DNA of 64,000 nt from Coriolopsis trogii (GCA_020543525.1 JAHYIO010000023.1:744001-808000), one strand, 5' to 3'; positions 17,986 to 31,400 are shown, counted from the stretch's first letter. Program-made: numbers and translations. The notes: generated by a model not told the origin, from the letters alone.

Positions 17986-20899
17986 CTATACAGGCAAGTT
18001 CTCCTTCTCACCCAGAACTCCTCTTACCGGACTCTGTGACCCTTTCCGCGCAGCCAGCCTTGAGGGAGACAAGCCGCCCTTCTCGAGCTCGATGCTCACG
18101 TCCTCGCCGCCGTCCCACTCTTCTTCGAGCAGGCTTGGCGCTGCGGGCTCGCTAGCTAGACGGAGGGGTGACTCAGTCTCGCTGACTGGTGGCATGGAGA
18201 GCTCAGTCCGCGTAGAACCCCTACTGATCTGGCGCTGCGCAAAGAGCGCCGCAGCTCCTCCAGGAGTAGGCAATGGCGGGTTCAGCTTCGACGCGGGAAA
18301 GACAGGGCCGCCCAGTCCGAGAGAGTCAAACTTCTTGACGAAGGCCGCGAGAGCCTGGCGTTCCTCCTCGAGCTTCAAGCGCATCTGCACACGTCGTCAG
18401 CACAGGCCGAAATACCAGAGCCATAGCATTGACCCACCTTACGCTCCTTGTCGAGTTGTTTGACGAGTTCGTCTGCCCAAATCTCCTTTTCTTCTCTCGC
18501 TTTCACTTCCGCCTCAAGCTTGCCGATCCACTCCTTCTCAACATCCTCGCGCACGGCGCGGAGCGGCTCACCGAGGTTATCCTCGTACCCCTTGACAACT
18601 ATTTCAAGCTCACGGATAGTCTTCGCTTGATCCACCAATAACCTATCCTTGTCGCTTTCCGGAGCATCAGGAGGCAGTTGAGGCCGCGCAAGCAGCGCCG
18701 CCTCGAGGGAGAGAATCTGGTTCGCTTGCGTCTCGATTTGCCGCCGTGCTGCGAGGAGCTCCTGTTGCAACTGCGGTAATTCATGTCAGCAAACATGATC
18801 CGTACGCGCATACACGCGTCTGCGCACCTGATAGGGGGACATATCGAAGTCGATCTTCTGAGGACTCGCAGGACGCGACTCGTCCCCCTTGTTCTCGTCT
18901 ACCGTCTGACTCGTCAGGATCAGCTTCGTCAGCTGTCTGATACGGGCGTTGAGGTTCTCCATCGCGAGACTCTCATCGAGCTTCTCGCGAGCGGACAACC
19001 TGCGACCCTTGACGGGCGAGTCCTTCTCCTTATCGGCGAGGCGCTTCTTGAGTTCTTCAATTTCCTTGCGGTATCGCTCAAGGAGGGCGTCGGTGTCGAG
19101 AACCTCTTTCTTCTGTGCATGCAACTGGACCTTTTTAATACGCTGGGCGAATAAGAGGGTACTGGTGGACTCGGGGACGGCGGAGACATCGGGATTGATT
19201 GTGCAGATGACGGAAATCCTGGCATTGCCGGACAGTGATGGCTGGAGCATACGCGTCAGCTTGGAGTTTCGGAAGGGTACATGGTCACTGTTGACGAGTG
19301 TCATCATCAGCATTTTGAGCAATGTTACGATAGTGTATGCGTACCTCTTGTTCTTCGCAGAGTTCTCTGCGAGTGTCGATATGACCGACCCAAGGGTCAG
19401 CAAACTGCACGTATGTGATTGTCATCAGGGAGTCAGTGCCACAAGGAGTCCAAACACGGTACATACCTAGTATTGATGTACTTGCCTTCTCGTGTTCGTT
19501 CCTTATCCGAAGTTGCCTTCTCGGACCCCGCTAAATCGATGAGACTCTGCAGCAAAGTAAGTTCCCATGCATTCTCCGAGATCAGTTCGCAACCACTTAC
19601 CAATACGGATGTCTGGACACTTCGACCACCACGGGCTTGTAGCCTGGGACCACCAGGAGTGGGTGGCCGAAAGCCAGGCGTGGTCCTGCCACTTGGCATG
19701 TCTTCTCCGCCGCTGCCCCGTTCTCTACTCTCGATGACCAGCCGGAAGACGCTGTGACTCCGGCTACTGCGCTCATTCCAGTCCGTGCTCGCAGTGCGGC
19801 GATTGCTCTCGCCCCTCTTGAGCACCTCATGCACGCTCTTGAGACTCGTCACGACTTCCTCTCTGAGTGGGGTGAGAATGACGTTCGCGCCGGAGCCTTG
19901 TATCTGAACGGGTTGAGAGACGGAAGAAGATGGAGGCGCAAGAAGGTCGTGGATGTTCTCGTTGTAGATCTCAAGGTAGGAGCAACGCAGGAGGTATTCG
20001 CGAGATGGAGTGCGTTTGATATATGCGAAGACGTCTTTCATGGCACGTGGAATTATACCTGGCTGATCCTCGTCTCCGGACTGAAGGGAATGTTACACAA
20101 AGGCGCATATAGTCAAGAATGGCCACTGGACGTACGAGGGTGAAGGTCTTGCCACTGGCCGTTTGACCATAAGCAAATATGACGGCGTTGTAGCCGTCCA
20201 TGGCTGCGCATACATGGCTGCGAGCTACGGCAGTATAGACAGGCTTGTTCTCTGAGCCAGTCAAAATCTCATCAAAGCGGAAGTCTTGGGGTGTAGTGGC
20301 AGCGGATTTCATATGTTGTTGCTGGAGTTTGATTGTCTTAGGGTGCGTTGCTGTCATGAGGTCCCATGCTGATGGATTGTCCGAGGGTCGTACTCTGTTC
20401 GTCTTCAGTATACATCCTCTGATCTTTCCCGACGCGGCTCGTACCTGATAGACACCAAGACCTTGTCCTCCTTCCCATACTCATTCCGCAACATAGCCTC
20501 GTCTATCTCTACCGAGATGTCTCCTGCCTCCACGGTCTCGAAGTCCACCAGCGCTTCCTCTGGGTCCACCCTGCTCACATCCATCTCGCTCACTTGGGGG
20601 AAGAGCAGAGGGCTCTCTGTCCCCTTCCGCGGAGACACGGGCGTCTTTGGACGAGAGCCATCTCTGCTCTTGCTGCGCGAAGGAGTCGGAGGTACAGAGA
20701 GACTTGGTTTCGAGGCGTGCCGCGTTCGGGACTCGGTGGAAAGCGGGGCCTTGTATTTCTTGGAGGAACCGAGAAGGCTGGGAGTAGTCGATCGAGGCAG
20801 ACGAGATTGGTCGTCTTCAACGCCAGTGGCGACCGAGAGAGCGGGCTTGCGTTTGGGAGTGAAGGGCACCGGTCGGACGAGTTTGCTGTTCGCTGACAT
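17986..20899 (-). CDS. Kinesin motor protein, kinesin-7-like
   Basis: Microtubule motor of 841 aa in eight exons: 20899-20445, 20394-20136, 20080-19601, 19546-19467, 19404-19345, 19287-18828, 18770-18438 and 18384-17986. A Ser/Pro/Lys-rich leader of about 145 residues precedes the motor. Motor signatures: SIRVRP, the P-loop FAYGQTASGKTFTL, switch I NERSSRSH, switch II DLAGSEKATSDKERTREGKY, then HVPFRNSKLTRMLQPSLSGN and the neck. Ser in GQTASGKT and the KATSDKERTREG sequence favour the kinesin-7 (CENP-E/Kip2) class. The tail has coiled coils (ERYRKEIEELKKRLADKEK; LQQELLAARRQIETQ) and ends in a Pro/Ser-rich region with possible Cdk sites (SPVKG, SPVRG). A role in nuclear or vesicle positioning or spindle function is inferred from the class. 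Confidence 0.93.
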
Positions 20900-22182
20900 G
20901 GTGAAGTTGCTTGTCGGTTCTTGAGGGGTATCCGTGGGGTATCGAGAAAGGTAACGGACAGTTGGGTCAGTTGAACGCCGCTGCGGGCCTGAGGTAGGTT
21001 CACAACCCCGGACACGGGGGCACGGTTCAACCGTGGAAACAGTCGCGTAGCATATGATCACGTGGTCGCGTTCACGGGCGCCCTCAAATTTCGACAGTCG
21101 CGAGACCGTTCCTTTGCTCTTACCACCACCATTCTCCTGGCGGGTTTCTTTGTGTTCAAGTGCGGAATCGTGTTCCCAGTTGGCGCGATGTATGGGCAAA
21201 TCACAGCATCTGCCAAGACGTAGGACCTGGATTGTAGGTTATTGTCAGTCATGCAGTAATTCGCCTCCATTGTTTCATGGGTTCCGCCTACGGATCGTAG
21301 GTGAGTTTGTCGTTTGCTACGATAGAACTACTGCTCGTCTTACTGACAGAATCATCTTAGGACAATATTTCTCGCAATGCGCATACCACATGTCGCGGTG
21401 CCGCTGCGTGCAGAGATGCCACACTTCTTGCGCTTCACCCAAAGAAGACGTCTTAGCTCCGCATGGCTTCACCCCCTATCCATGGTGAGTCTAATTATCA
21501 CTTGCTCTACCCTGCCTATGTCCCCGTCGATGATTTCTATAACACGAATGATTTAATGAGCCCAACCTGTCTCGAACACGAGGCGGGCGTGACGACCCTT
21601 TTTACGCTGAGACTTCCGTATCGTGCCCATATTCTCTCCTGACTCCTTATCTCGACCTCCAACTCACTCACTCATTCTTTCCCAGGCACGTTGCTTCCGA
21701 CACATGGTGTATCTGAACCGGGCGGCCGGCAGGTGGGTGGCTCAGGCGTGTTGTGAACCCGTGCTTCTGTCTTCCCTTGGCCCTCCTTCGAATTCTCTCG
21801 TGGCTCCACAATACGCTACGCCACATTCACGCTTGCTCAGAGTATGTTCGTCTGAGACATGTACATATGCAAGGCTGTCATGCGGCCCACTGCCAGTATC
21901 AGCGAGGCTCAAGCGTGATGTACCAATTATGTGTGATATTTTTTGATTGTGATGAGTCGATAGTTGTACAAAGGATTACTCATGTTTGCTCCACATGCGA
22001 AGTCCGCTCGTAAGTAATGGCGTCCAATTAGTATCGATGGTAAGACGAAAAAGGTCCTTGACTACGATGGAAATCGTAAGAAGCGGCACAGAGAAAGTCT
22101 GAGTCCATTATCCAGATAGGGTGTACCACGGAGTCGTGAAGGTCATGTACAGTCATAAAGTATGTGGGTTGAGGGAACCTCT
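20900..22182. other. Intergenic region, no gene recognised
   Basis: 1,283 bp between the kinesin start and the 3' end of the Kre9-like gene. Short ORFs exist but lack splice logic or recognisable motifs. It presumably includes the kinesin promoter. Confidence 0.5.
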
Positions 22183-22762
22183 TCAGTTGTCCAGGAATAG
22201 TATAGCTGGAGCGATGGTGAACGGGTCGCTGTCGTTGCCAGAGTCACCGAACACTATGCGGTGCGATCGATGAGAAAGGCTTAGTATAACAATGCAAAGG
22301 GCACTCACAGACTACGGTGTAGTCGGTACCAGGTTCAACGTCAGGGACAGTGATAGTAACGTTTCCATCCAAAATTGAGAAGTTGGAAGCCAAGGGGTGC
22401 TCTGTGACATCGGGCTCAAGGTCAGTATACACCACATTCAAGCAACAAAGGGGCCATACTAAGGTCCAGAATGCCACCCTTGGCCAGTACGATCTCGCCA
22501 GTGGGGTTGGTGATCTGAGAGGGAGCATCCGAGGTGTCCCTGTACAAACGATTTGTTGAGTCGTCTCATCCCACTCGCCTTGCAGATCAGAGACTTACCA
22601 GGTGACTGTCTGCTGCGAACCTACGATCCACACGGTGCCGACGCTCGGGCTTGTCACGGGAGGGACGAAAACATCACGAACGGCGAGTGGGAGAGCGTAC
22701 ACCACGGCGAAGAGGGAGAGGAGGAAGGTGAAGACAGAAAACTGCATGACAGACTTGAACAT
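22183..22762 (-). CDS. Small secreted Kre9/Knh1-like protein, copy 1
   Basis: 135 aa in four exons: 22762-22599, 22539-22460, 22401-22309 and 22253-22183. The N-terminal MFKSVMQFSVFTFLLSLFAV followed by VYALPLA is a clear signal peptide. The rest is one Ig-like domain of the Kre9/KNH N-terminal type: PPVTSPSVGTVWIVGSQQTV, TWDTSDAP, then NFSILDGNVTITVPDVEPG and LFGDSGNDSDPFTI. No C-terminal GPI signal is present, so it should be freely secreted or wall-associated. Family members occur in beta-glucan wall biology; this single-domain protein's function is unknown. A paralogue lies at 57230-57755, and its corresponding internal exon has the same 93-bp length and phase. Confidence 0.85.
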
Positions 22763-24375
22763 GACGGGGGGCGTGTAGTTGTTTGAAGAGGAAGGATAAG
22801 TCGGCGTAAGAGGAACAGCGTAGCAAGTACTCAGAGCTTGGGAACGGAAAGCAATGAGACGGATTCGCTGAGGGAAGGAGGCATTACAAGCCGGGAACGG
22901 TCGCCTATATAGCCACTCTGGGGTATGGGCGTCTGTACTTCAAATTCCGATCCTTGCCGAGATCTCGACAATTGCGTCAACATTTCCGACCACTTGCTGT
23001 GCTGCTGAGAAAGCACCTTCGAGTAAGTACTTCTTTCGACTCTTCTCCACCATGTGCACGAGTCGAGAGCCAGTTTTGGCCGGCAGACGGTTTCCTTGCT
23101 TGGCCGATCTCCCTGTGCAGAAGGCCGGCTGCGCGGGGTGAAGCAAGAAGGCAAGCAGGCTGCATCCCGCATCGAAGACGATCAGTAACGTCGACACTTT
23201 TCGCTGCGATGTTTATACGAGTCGACCATGATATGTGTGGATTGTCGTCACGTCCAGGACGGTCTTCCCCTCAGTGTCGTCTACAAACTTGGCACTGCTT
23301 TTAGTTCAGGACAATCAACCCTTGTGCGTCCGCGCTCACGGGCAGCAGCTTTCCGTGAAGACAGACTGTTTTGCGGAGATAACTCACCGACTAACGGCCG
23401 ATATTACCCTGCGCACAACGGTGGTCATGAAACCAGTGCGCAATGGCGATGTACTCCTGTCGCGGGCCTGCGGTAATTAGAGGATGGCGTCAGTGAGAGC
23501 ACTCGCGCACACCGTACACCCTCCAGAGGCGGGGATAGCCCCTTTGCTGAGCGCTGAGCCACCACCACCTTGAGGACGGCTTCACATCCAGGTACCTGCG
23601 GTAGTGATAGATCCTATGGATTTCGTCCTCAACCTGAAGTCTGCAGGGAGGACAGTTGGAAGATGCTCGATGACATACGGCACGCCACCTCGTGAAACGT
23701 ATGTCCGCTTGCGCAGCGACAACTTTCGATATATGCATAGACAAGCAGTGCATGTACGCAGAATACCGTGGAGCAACTCCGTAATTGATGCACGAGCAGT
23801 TTCAGGGGTGTTTAATTTTGATGACAGCGGCGATTCTATCGACAGGAAGAGACGCAGAGCTAGAGCAGAGTTTCGCATAGCTCCTCCCACTCACTTCCAT
23901 CTCGTTGTCTCAGTTTTCAGTAAGTCAAGCCCAAAAAGCACCCCTGATTGCTGTAGTGCAAGCAGTACATGCTATCACAGCCACTTCATGGTACGTCACC
24001 GAGGATGGGATACCTAGTATATGCATGAAAATCATAATATCTTATGTCGTGGTCTGTGCCATTGCATTGTTGTTCAACCTAGTCTCATGTTCGTATCCTT
24101 CATAGGTGTATTTCTGACACAGTGACAACTTGAAGAAAGAAAGGGCAGTGTAAATAGTCGCTCACATGGTAGCTCACCAGGCTAACACGGGATCCTTGTG
24201 AGCGTCTACCAGGGGGTTGGTAGCCTCGTGTTTTGATGGGACTGCCCGATCTGGACCATGGGCGTCTGGGACGATCCAGGATTTTGCTTGGGCGCCAACT
24301 CGGACTGCAATCACTCATCTCCTGCTCTACGGACACTGACTTTTAGGCTGTTCTCTCGACTTACACGCCTCTACC
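22763..24375. other. Divergent intergenic region
   Basis: 1,613 bp between the divergent Kre9-like gene and NOP12. A TATATA run near 22916 could serve the Kre9-like gene. No other coding exon or repeat was recognised. Confidence 0.5.
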
Positions 24376-26412
24376 ATGAGTCTCTCATCAATTCTCCTTC
24401 CACCATCTGACAAGGGCAAGGGTAAGGCTATAGACAAGGGACTAGACGACTTGTTTCGCACAACGGCTCCCGTAAGTCCTGTCAAGTGCTTACTACTCCA
24501 ATATGTTGTGTGACGCCATTTCTAGGCTCCTGCTACCACTCAGCCCCACCTGTCTGCACCTGCTGTTAGCCAGGCAACCTCCTCCGAGAAGAAGCGCAAA
24601 GCTGCGGAGGAAACGTCGAAGCCTAAGGCGAAACGGTCGAAGTCCGATGCTGCATGTATGTGGTTTTCTTGACGCAAAACATTCAAGGTGTTCATGTAGA
24701 CCGTACAGCCGCCTCCGCCTCCTCCAAGTCTTTGAAACGTGCAGCAGAGCCAGATGATGAAGAGAGCGACAGCAACGACGAGGACAAGAGCTCGGACGAT
24801 GAGGGTGACCCCTCGAAGCTGGTCCACGAATCGCTGCTGAAGGGAGGAGCTGCGAAGGGAAAGTCGCGCAGTGGCCATGCAAAACACGCGCCTTCAGAAG
24901 AGACACCAGCACAGCGCGATGCACGGACGGTGTTCGTTGGGAATGTTGCGGTCGATGTGGCTAAGTCCAGGGTGCGTTCGCATAGTCTACGCGTGTCTAC
25001 AGCGACTCTCTTACCCTCCGACAGCCCAAACAGAAGCAATTGAAGCGTCACCTCCTCTCTTTTGTACCTTCTGCCAAGATTGAGTCCGTCCGTTTTCGCT
25101 CTGTCGCCTTCAAGAAGCCGACGGCTGAGCTTCCGGACGACGACAAAAAGCCGAAACCGAAAACACGCGAACATGTTCGGGAGCGCACGGCAGCATGGCG
25201 TGCAGATGACAAGGACGAGGCAGAGGCTGCTCCACCACAACGTTTCCTTGATACGAAGGAGAAGAAGCGGATCGCATTCATCAAGCACGAAATCCACGAC
25301 CAAGTCGACTCCGTGAACGCGTACGTTGTCTTTGCGCACCCTCTCTCTGCAGAAGCATTGGCCTCGAGACCTGCGAACCTTCCCCCGCCTGCTCCGGTCA
25401 TGGACCCATACGAGGCTGCTAGACAATGTGCGGAGAAGGGTGACGGCAGCACCTTCCTTGATCGCACACTCCGTATAGATGTCGTCAAGAAGGGTGGCGC
25501 ACCTGGCGATAACGGTGATGAGATCACCGGCGAGCATGCTATGGCTGGAGATCCCAAAGCTACGGTCTTCGTCGGGAACTTGGACTTTGCGAGCAAAGAG
25601 GAGGATCTCCGGGCATTCTTCGAGAGCGTGGTCACAGAAGAGAGAGGCAAGCCGGGGGAGAAGGAGGGTAGCGATGACGAGGACGAGGATGAGGATGACC
25701 GTAGCGACGAGGAGGCTGCAGAGGCACGAGCGAACGGAGCGAGCAAACCCCGGACTTGGGTCAAGCGCGTTCGCATCATCCGTGACCGGGACACGCAACT
25801 AGGCAAAGGCTTTGCATATGTCCAGTTCATCGTGAGTTGGCTACCTACTGCACAATCTTGCGACATACTGAGATGCGCGTTCCATAGGATCGTGAATGCG
25901 TCGACGAAATACTCGCACTCGATCAGTCCAAGCTCAAGTTCGCGAAACGCAAACTACGCGTGCAACGCTGCAAAACGCTTCCTGGCGGGCCCAAGCTGCG
26001 CGCGGCCAAGCCACCAGTGCGACCACCCGCCTCATCCGCCACCACCCAGGGCCACCCCAACTACTCAAGAACAGTGTCTGGTTCGTCGCGCCCTGCTCCT
26101 GCGCCCCGGCTTGTCCCTGCGACCCGGCACATGCCCAAGGGCAATCCTGAGCTGGGGGCGAAGCTTGCCCACTTACCCAAGGACGAGCGCAAGAAGGTCA
26201 AATCGACGGATCCTGACCGTGTCGCGCGCCGCCTGGCGAAGAAGCGCGCGAAGGCGTTGGCGGATAAGGGCGTGAAGATGAAGGTGGACAGGGAGCGAGT
26301 GAGGAAGCGGCCGGGCGAGAAGAAGGCGGGTGCTGCGAAAGATAGCTCCTCGAAGCCGAAGAAGAGGGTCAGGAGCGGGAAGGCACTGATGAAGATGAAT
26401 ACAAAGAAGTAG
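24376..26412 (+). CDS. NOP12: Nucleolar RNA-binding protein Nop12 (60S ribosome biogenesis)
   Basis: 606 aa in five exons: 24376-24471, 24526-24655, 24709-24971, 25025-25831 and 25888-26412. Yeast Nop12 is a nucleolar RNA-binding protein needed for pre-25S rRNA processing. Features: a Lys/Ser-rich N-terminus and acidic DDEESDSNDEDKSSDDEG region, RRM1 starting TVFVGNVAVDV near residue 145, RRM2 starting ATVFVGNLDFASKEEDLRAF near residue 345 with RNP1 GKGFAYVQF near 430, and a strongly basic C-terminus (RRLAKKRAKALADKG, KKRVRSGKALMKMNTKK) fitting nucleolar targeting. An acidic insert (SDDEDEDEDDRSDEE) sits within RRM2. The exon 3 acceptor could also be 9 bp earlier in the same phase. It converges on FEN1 with 199 bp between stops. 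Confidence 0.9.
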
Positions 26413-26611
26413 GCTGTTGGCCGGAATGTGAATAGTACTTCGTTCATCCGCTGTGCACATCTCGTCGATGGTGTGATCCAGGTTTCGAATATGTGCTAAT
26501 GATACAACAAACGAGCCATATAGGACGGAGATATATGGTAAGAGCAAGGAGGTCCGCGTGATAGATAGCAGTGCGACAACGAAGTGACCCAACTGAAGAC
26601 CCAAGGCATCC

Positions 26612-28256
26612 CTACTTCTTCGCCTTCTTGCTACTACTTGCCCCCTTCTTGTCCTTGTCATCTGCCTGTGCATTTGTGAGGACAAGGAATTGAGGAGAGG
26701 ATCGTAGACTCACTTTCCGCTTGGTCCCCTTCCCCTTAGCTTTCTCCTCAACTTTGTCCTTCTTGGAAGGGGACGTCTTCGGCTTGACGGCGAAGAATCC
26801 GTCCAGCCGACCCTGCTGCTTCGCGTTCAGAAATTTGGTGAGTTTTTCGCCTCCCTTTCGCACGCGTTCCTCGCTATTCAGGAAGTCAGTGTATGTGCGA
26901 AAGGAAGGGTAGCAGCGAATGAAACGTACTTGAAGCCCTTCTCCTTGACCAAGAAGTCTACTAGACCGTCGATATCTGGGTTTTTCCATTCCAGGTCGAG
27001 CTCATCTGCAGGAGTGACATCTGGCTTCATAAAGAGCTCTTTTGCAGCTTCCCATGGCCATTCCTCGGGGATCTGAATGCCGCCTTTCTTCTTTTTACCT
27101 TCTTCTGCAGCTTCCTCCTTCTCCGCCACCCTACCGGTGCATGTCAACAATACGTAAATACGATCAATCGCAACTGCACTCACTTCTCCTTCAGATGCTT
27201 CAGGACCTCGCCTAGCGTACCATGCTCTCTAATCAGTTTGAGAGCAGACTTCGGACCGACGCCCTTGATGGGTTCCAGGTAGTCGCAGCCAAGCAGTATA
27301 CAGAGGTCGATGAACTGTGGCATGTCCATCTCCAAGCCTTCCAGTGCCTTTTGTAGATTGATCTCGCTAATGGGTGTCTTGCGAGCCTCGGAGAACGTGA
27401 GGTGACGATAGAGTATGGGTGCACCGAATGTCAGGGTATCCATATCTTCTGACCCAGCAGCGTACACCTTTCCGCCACGCGCAAGCTCGGCACATTGGGC
27501 CTCTGCTTCTGAAGGGGCCTACGGGGTAGCATTGAACAGACATAGTCACGGAATATGTAGGGGGCTTACGACGACGAACGGGATGCCCATAAGGCCAAGC
27601 AATCTCCGACACTCCTCGTTGTGTTCGCGGGTAACCTTCACCGTCCGACGAGAGAAACGATCCATGTCCTCAGCGGTACCTGTTGCACCAATGCTCAGTA
27701 TCGCTCAAATAGTACTGAGCGCGGACCACGTACCTGTCTCCTTAGCCTCTTCTCCTTCCTCTTTGGCCTCCTCCCTCCGCTCAAAACGTTTCGAAAGCTA
27801 TCTCCAAATCAGTGGTGACGTTCCGATGTCGAAGTGTATTTGTGCACTAACCACTCCCGACTTCAGCTCTGGAGGCTTACCGTCGAACACATATGCAGGC
27901 TTGATGCCGTTCTCCACCATCCGAATAGTCCGGTAAAAAAACCCCATCAAGTGACTTGCAATTTTGTCTTGAGTACCCAGATAACGCGAGAGAGAACATT
28001 CATTACTCACCTCGTCGTCTCGCCAGCATCATTCGTCAACAACTCTCCATCCTTTTGGCGAACTGCAATAAGGAATTGGTATATTGACATAGACGCGTCT
28101 ATTGCAACTTTGCGACCAAAGAGCGTCTTGATTTCATGTTCCTGATATCGCAACTGGTCAGCATTTGGCTCGCAGAGGGGATGGTCCATGCAGGCTCGCC
28201 TCGAACGCTTTGGGCGCGTGTTCCGCCAGGAGAGCGGTGAGGCCTTTGATACCCAT
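26612..28256 (-). CDS. FEN1: Flap endonuclease 1
   Basis: Structure-specific nuclease (yeast Rad27) that removes 5' flaps in Okazaki-fragment maturation and long-patch base-excision repair. 404 aa in nine exons: 28256-28200, 28141-28011, 27954-27852, 27797-27734, 27679-27570, 27518-27184, 27130-26930, 26873-26714 and 26665-26612. N-domain: [48 protein letters not shown]-domain: [45 protein letters not shown], carrying the metal-binding acidic residues. A PCNA-binding QGRLDGFF lies near residue 370 and the tail is Lys-rich. The first intron (28142-28199) begins GC rather than GT; no GT alternative keeps the reading frame into GRKVAIDAS. It is divergent from the YEATS gene, 190 bp apart. Confidence 0.96.
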
Positions 28257-28446
28257 CTTGCAGCTTAAACTTCAGAAGACTGAGTAGGGATTCTCTTGAG
28301 AATGAGACCGAATCTCCAGAGACGAGTGGAAGCAAGATGGAACCTGGTCAGAGCCGTGAGCGCGGCGCGGAGGCGCCTCGGCTGGTCGTCAGTGTGACCC
28401 AGACGCGTACGCGTGACGTAACGCGTTAGTCACCCCAACTCGTGCC
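28257..28446. promoter_or_regulatory. Short divergent promoter region, FEN1 / YEATS gene
   Basis: 190 bp between divergent start codons, containing ACGCGT-type motifs (around 28403-28425). ACGCGT is the MCB/MBF cell-cycle box in yeasts, and FEN1 is an S-phase gene; the link here is inference. Confidence 0.45.
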
Positions 28447-31400
28447 ATGACGAAAGAGGTAGACGCTCGTACGTTCGCTTGTTTTTCGCCGATCTGCCTC
28501 AGTGCCTGTCCCCGACTTCCCATTACTGCGAGACCCCCTACACACAGATTTGCGCAACATTGATAGGACCAGTCTACCTGCAGAGTTGGCGACAATTATA
28601 TTCCCGCGGGTGTGCATGACAATCATCAAGCAAGAACCTCTCCATGCTGAGCATGCGAACGATGATTTGGAGAGACCAAGAAAGAGACGGAGACTGTCCG
28701 GTGAGTCATTCTCAGCTGGCGCACGACGTTTTCCCAAGGCGTTCCCTGGACATGCTTGTCGCTAGGCTTCATGTTGGCTTGGGTCATAAAGCCTTGAAAG
28801 TCGTGTTGGCTGGAGCCTATTTGTACGCTACAGCTACTCAACGATGCTCGTCTCCGAAGGCACAAGCATTATAGAACACAACCTTTCTTGCCAACAGATT
28901 GTACTCGAAGAGCTGGACCTGGAGATAGCTATACGCGAACGCATCTCGGAAACCATCAGATCTCGTCTTACATGGGCACGGCTGTTGCAAGAGTCTCTTG
29001 GGGACAGCTCTGGACAAGGTAAGCCGCTAAATGCAGTACTTACTCTACCAGCATGTTGAATGAACCACAGGTTCGCAAGAGATCCGATCTGCCTCCCTGG
29101 ATGCCCTGGCTGCCATACAGGAGCCCTGTCACATCATATTCAATCGGGAACCCCTCGCCACGATCCCGACACCACATTTGCCTCCAGCCAACGTTCCTGC
29201 TTCCTCCGACTCGAATGCGGACCTTTTACAGCGTTCTCGCGCTGCAGCTCGATCCACACGCACTCGTGGTCTCCCTCGAGCCCCTCCTACGGCTCCGAAA
29301 CGCCTGCTCTTCTTACGTAATACCAACACCAACCCACCCGAGATAGCCAAGCTCGCTTGCTCTGTGTGCTCTCGCTCTGATTTCTCAAATCTGCAGGGAC
29401 TTCTAAACCATTGTCGCTTACGTCACCAACTGGAGTATGGCAGTCACGACGAGTGCTTGCGGAGCTGCGCAGTACTTGTCCCAGATGAGGATCGCGACTG
29501 GGTTATTGCCAACGGGATCGAGCTTGCAGGCTCCAGCTTGCCTAGTCTCAAGCGACTGTTCGAAATCGCCGTAGGCGCTAGCGACGCTGGCAACATACCG
29601 TCCCTCCCGAGTAAACGTCAGGCTTCTCCGGTTAAGCTTGAGACACCCGAAGCTCCGCTGCTACCCTCCACTGCACCTAGCAAGGCTGAAGAACAACACC
29701 CGCGGACAACGACCGATCAGACGAGTTCTCATGTAGCGCGTACCCTGGGCTATCACGCAGACACGCCTGCGCTCGCACCCTTCCTGGGAAGGGCCCCGAA
29801 GCAACGACGCATCCATGTCCGCGCCAACGAGGATGACAGAATCGACATAGATGACGTATCGGGCGGGTCTGGGTTGCATCGCAAGAATACGTGGCGGAAA
29901 CCATACACCCATCGGAACACCGCTCGGAAGGAGTTGGACGAGATCGTGCCCCTTTCTGAACTCTCCGTGAACGAAGACTCAAAGACCAACAATGATGACC
30001 ACCCAGCAAGCGAATCCCAGCTGGAAGAGAAGTCAGGAAAAATGCTCGCCGGAACACGATTCCATATCGTTGCGCGTGTGGTGGTGGCGGACTATAGTCT
30101 CTTCTCACCAACCAGTATGTATTGTTCCCTTGTTCTTCGCATACAAAACCCCTTATGTATCATTTGCAGATCGGCGTCTTCAGTCCAGGGCCGAGCACAC
30201 TCACCGATGGCGGCTAGCCGTGACATCGCCATCATACGTACGTTCCTCATGTCACTGTATTGAGCGCTACGTAGTGACATATTGCAGTCCCTGCCCATCT
30301 CGTCTGTCCTCAGTAGTTTAACCATCACTTCTCTTACCGATCCACCTCCATCTGCGCTAACGCATCCCATCACGATTCATGAGCCCCCGTTCGTAGTGAC
30401 TAGCACTGCGAACAGTCCGTTTCTGGCTAAGTTAACATTCACATGGGCGGGACCGATGAATCCGCCGACGGAAATTGAACATTGGGTTGAGGTAGGCCAG
30501 CATGCAATTTGAATCAAACGCAGTCAATCTGATTTAACGTCGGCAGCTGGATCCGTTGGAACACACGAGCGCGGTCCTCGGAGACGAACAGGTATTCGAC
30601 GTTGAACTTGACCGACACACGGTGCTCCTACCTGCCCGTGAGGACGTCAGAGAAATCCAGTGGGATGATGAACAGCACGGAGCCGGTGACGCTGTAGCCG
30701 AGACCCAGCTGCCTGTAGTGCGGGAGGAAGAAGAAGAGGAAGAACCTGGTGGGTCAATCATATGCAAGACTCGAGATTGTGCTCATGAATCATGCGACCT
30801 GGTACAGACTATTCAGTGAAGCTCAGAAGTCTACTGCCGCGCTTCCCTATGACGCTGAAGGGTATGGAAGGTTGCTTCTCCCATGTGATACTATATCTCA
30901 CGGCCTTTGTCTAGATACGAAGACTCGCATACCCCCTCAAGTGCCGTATACTTTGGTATCTACGCCGGTACACTTCCAGCAGTTGCATTACGGCAGGCGA
31001 AAGGCCATAGAGGTGAGGCTGGTGTGGAAGCTTGAAAATTGTTTGTCGGTGCTTACCCGTGCCATAGATGGGACGGGCAAGAGCACTGCGAGATGCGTAC
31101 GCCCAGCTCATTTCTCAAAGCCAAGAAGGTAACGGCGTTCCCCTCACTGTCGTGGACGTATTCCACTGGCTGGAGGATGAAGGTTTCTTCGTGCGGTCGG
31201 GCGGGGAAGTGACTTCGAAATCACGAATGTCAAGTACTGGTGCCGTACGACAACGACATATGGCGGCGGATCCCCGCGCTGCCCATTACTGTCGTGCATG
31301 TGGACTGCAGCGCGCATATCATCCGATGGACATGGAAGATGCAAGTACTCCGACGCCAGCGCTCGGTTCCGCCTTAAGCCAGAACCTGACGCTGTGCAAG

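Noticed and set aside
28616..28700. ATG at 28616 as the start of the YEATS gene
   Set aside because: It is possible, but the upstream frame from 28447 joins in phase and adds a protein-like segment. Kept as an alternative because the 34-bp first intron is very short.
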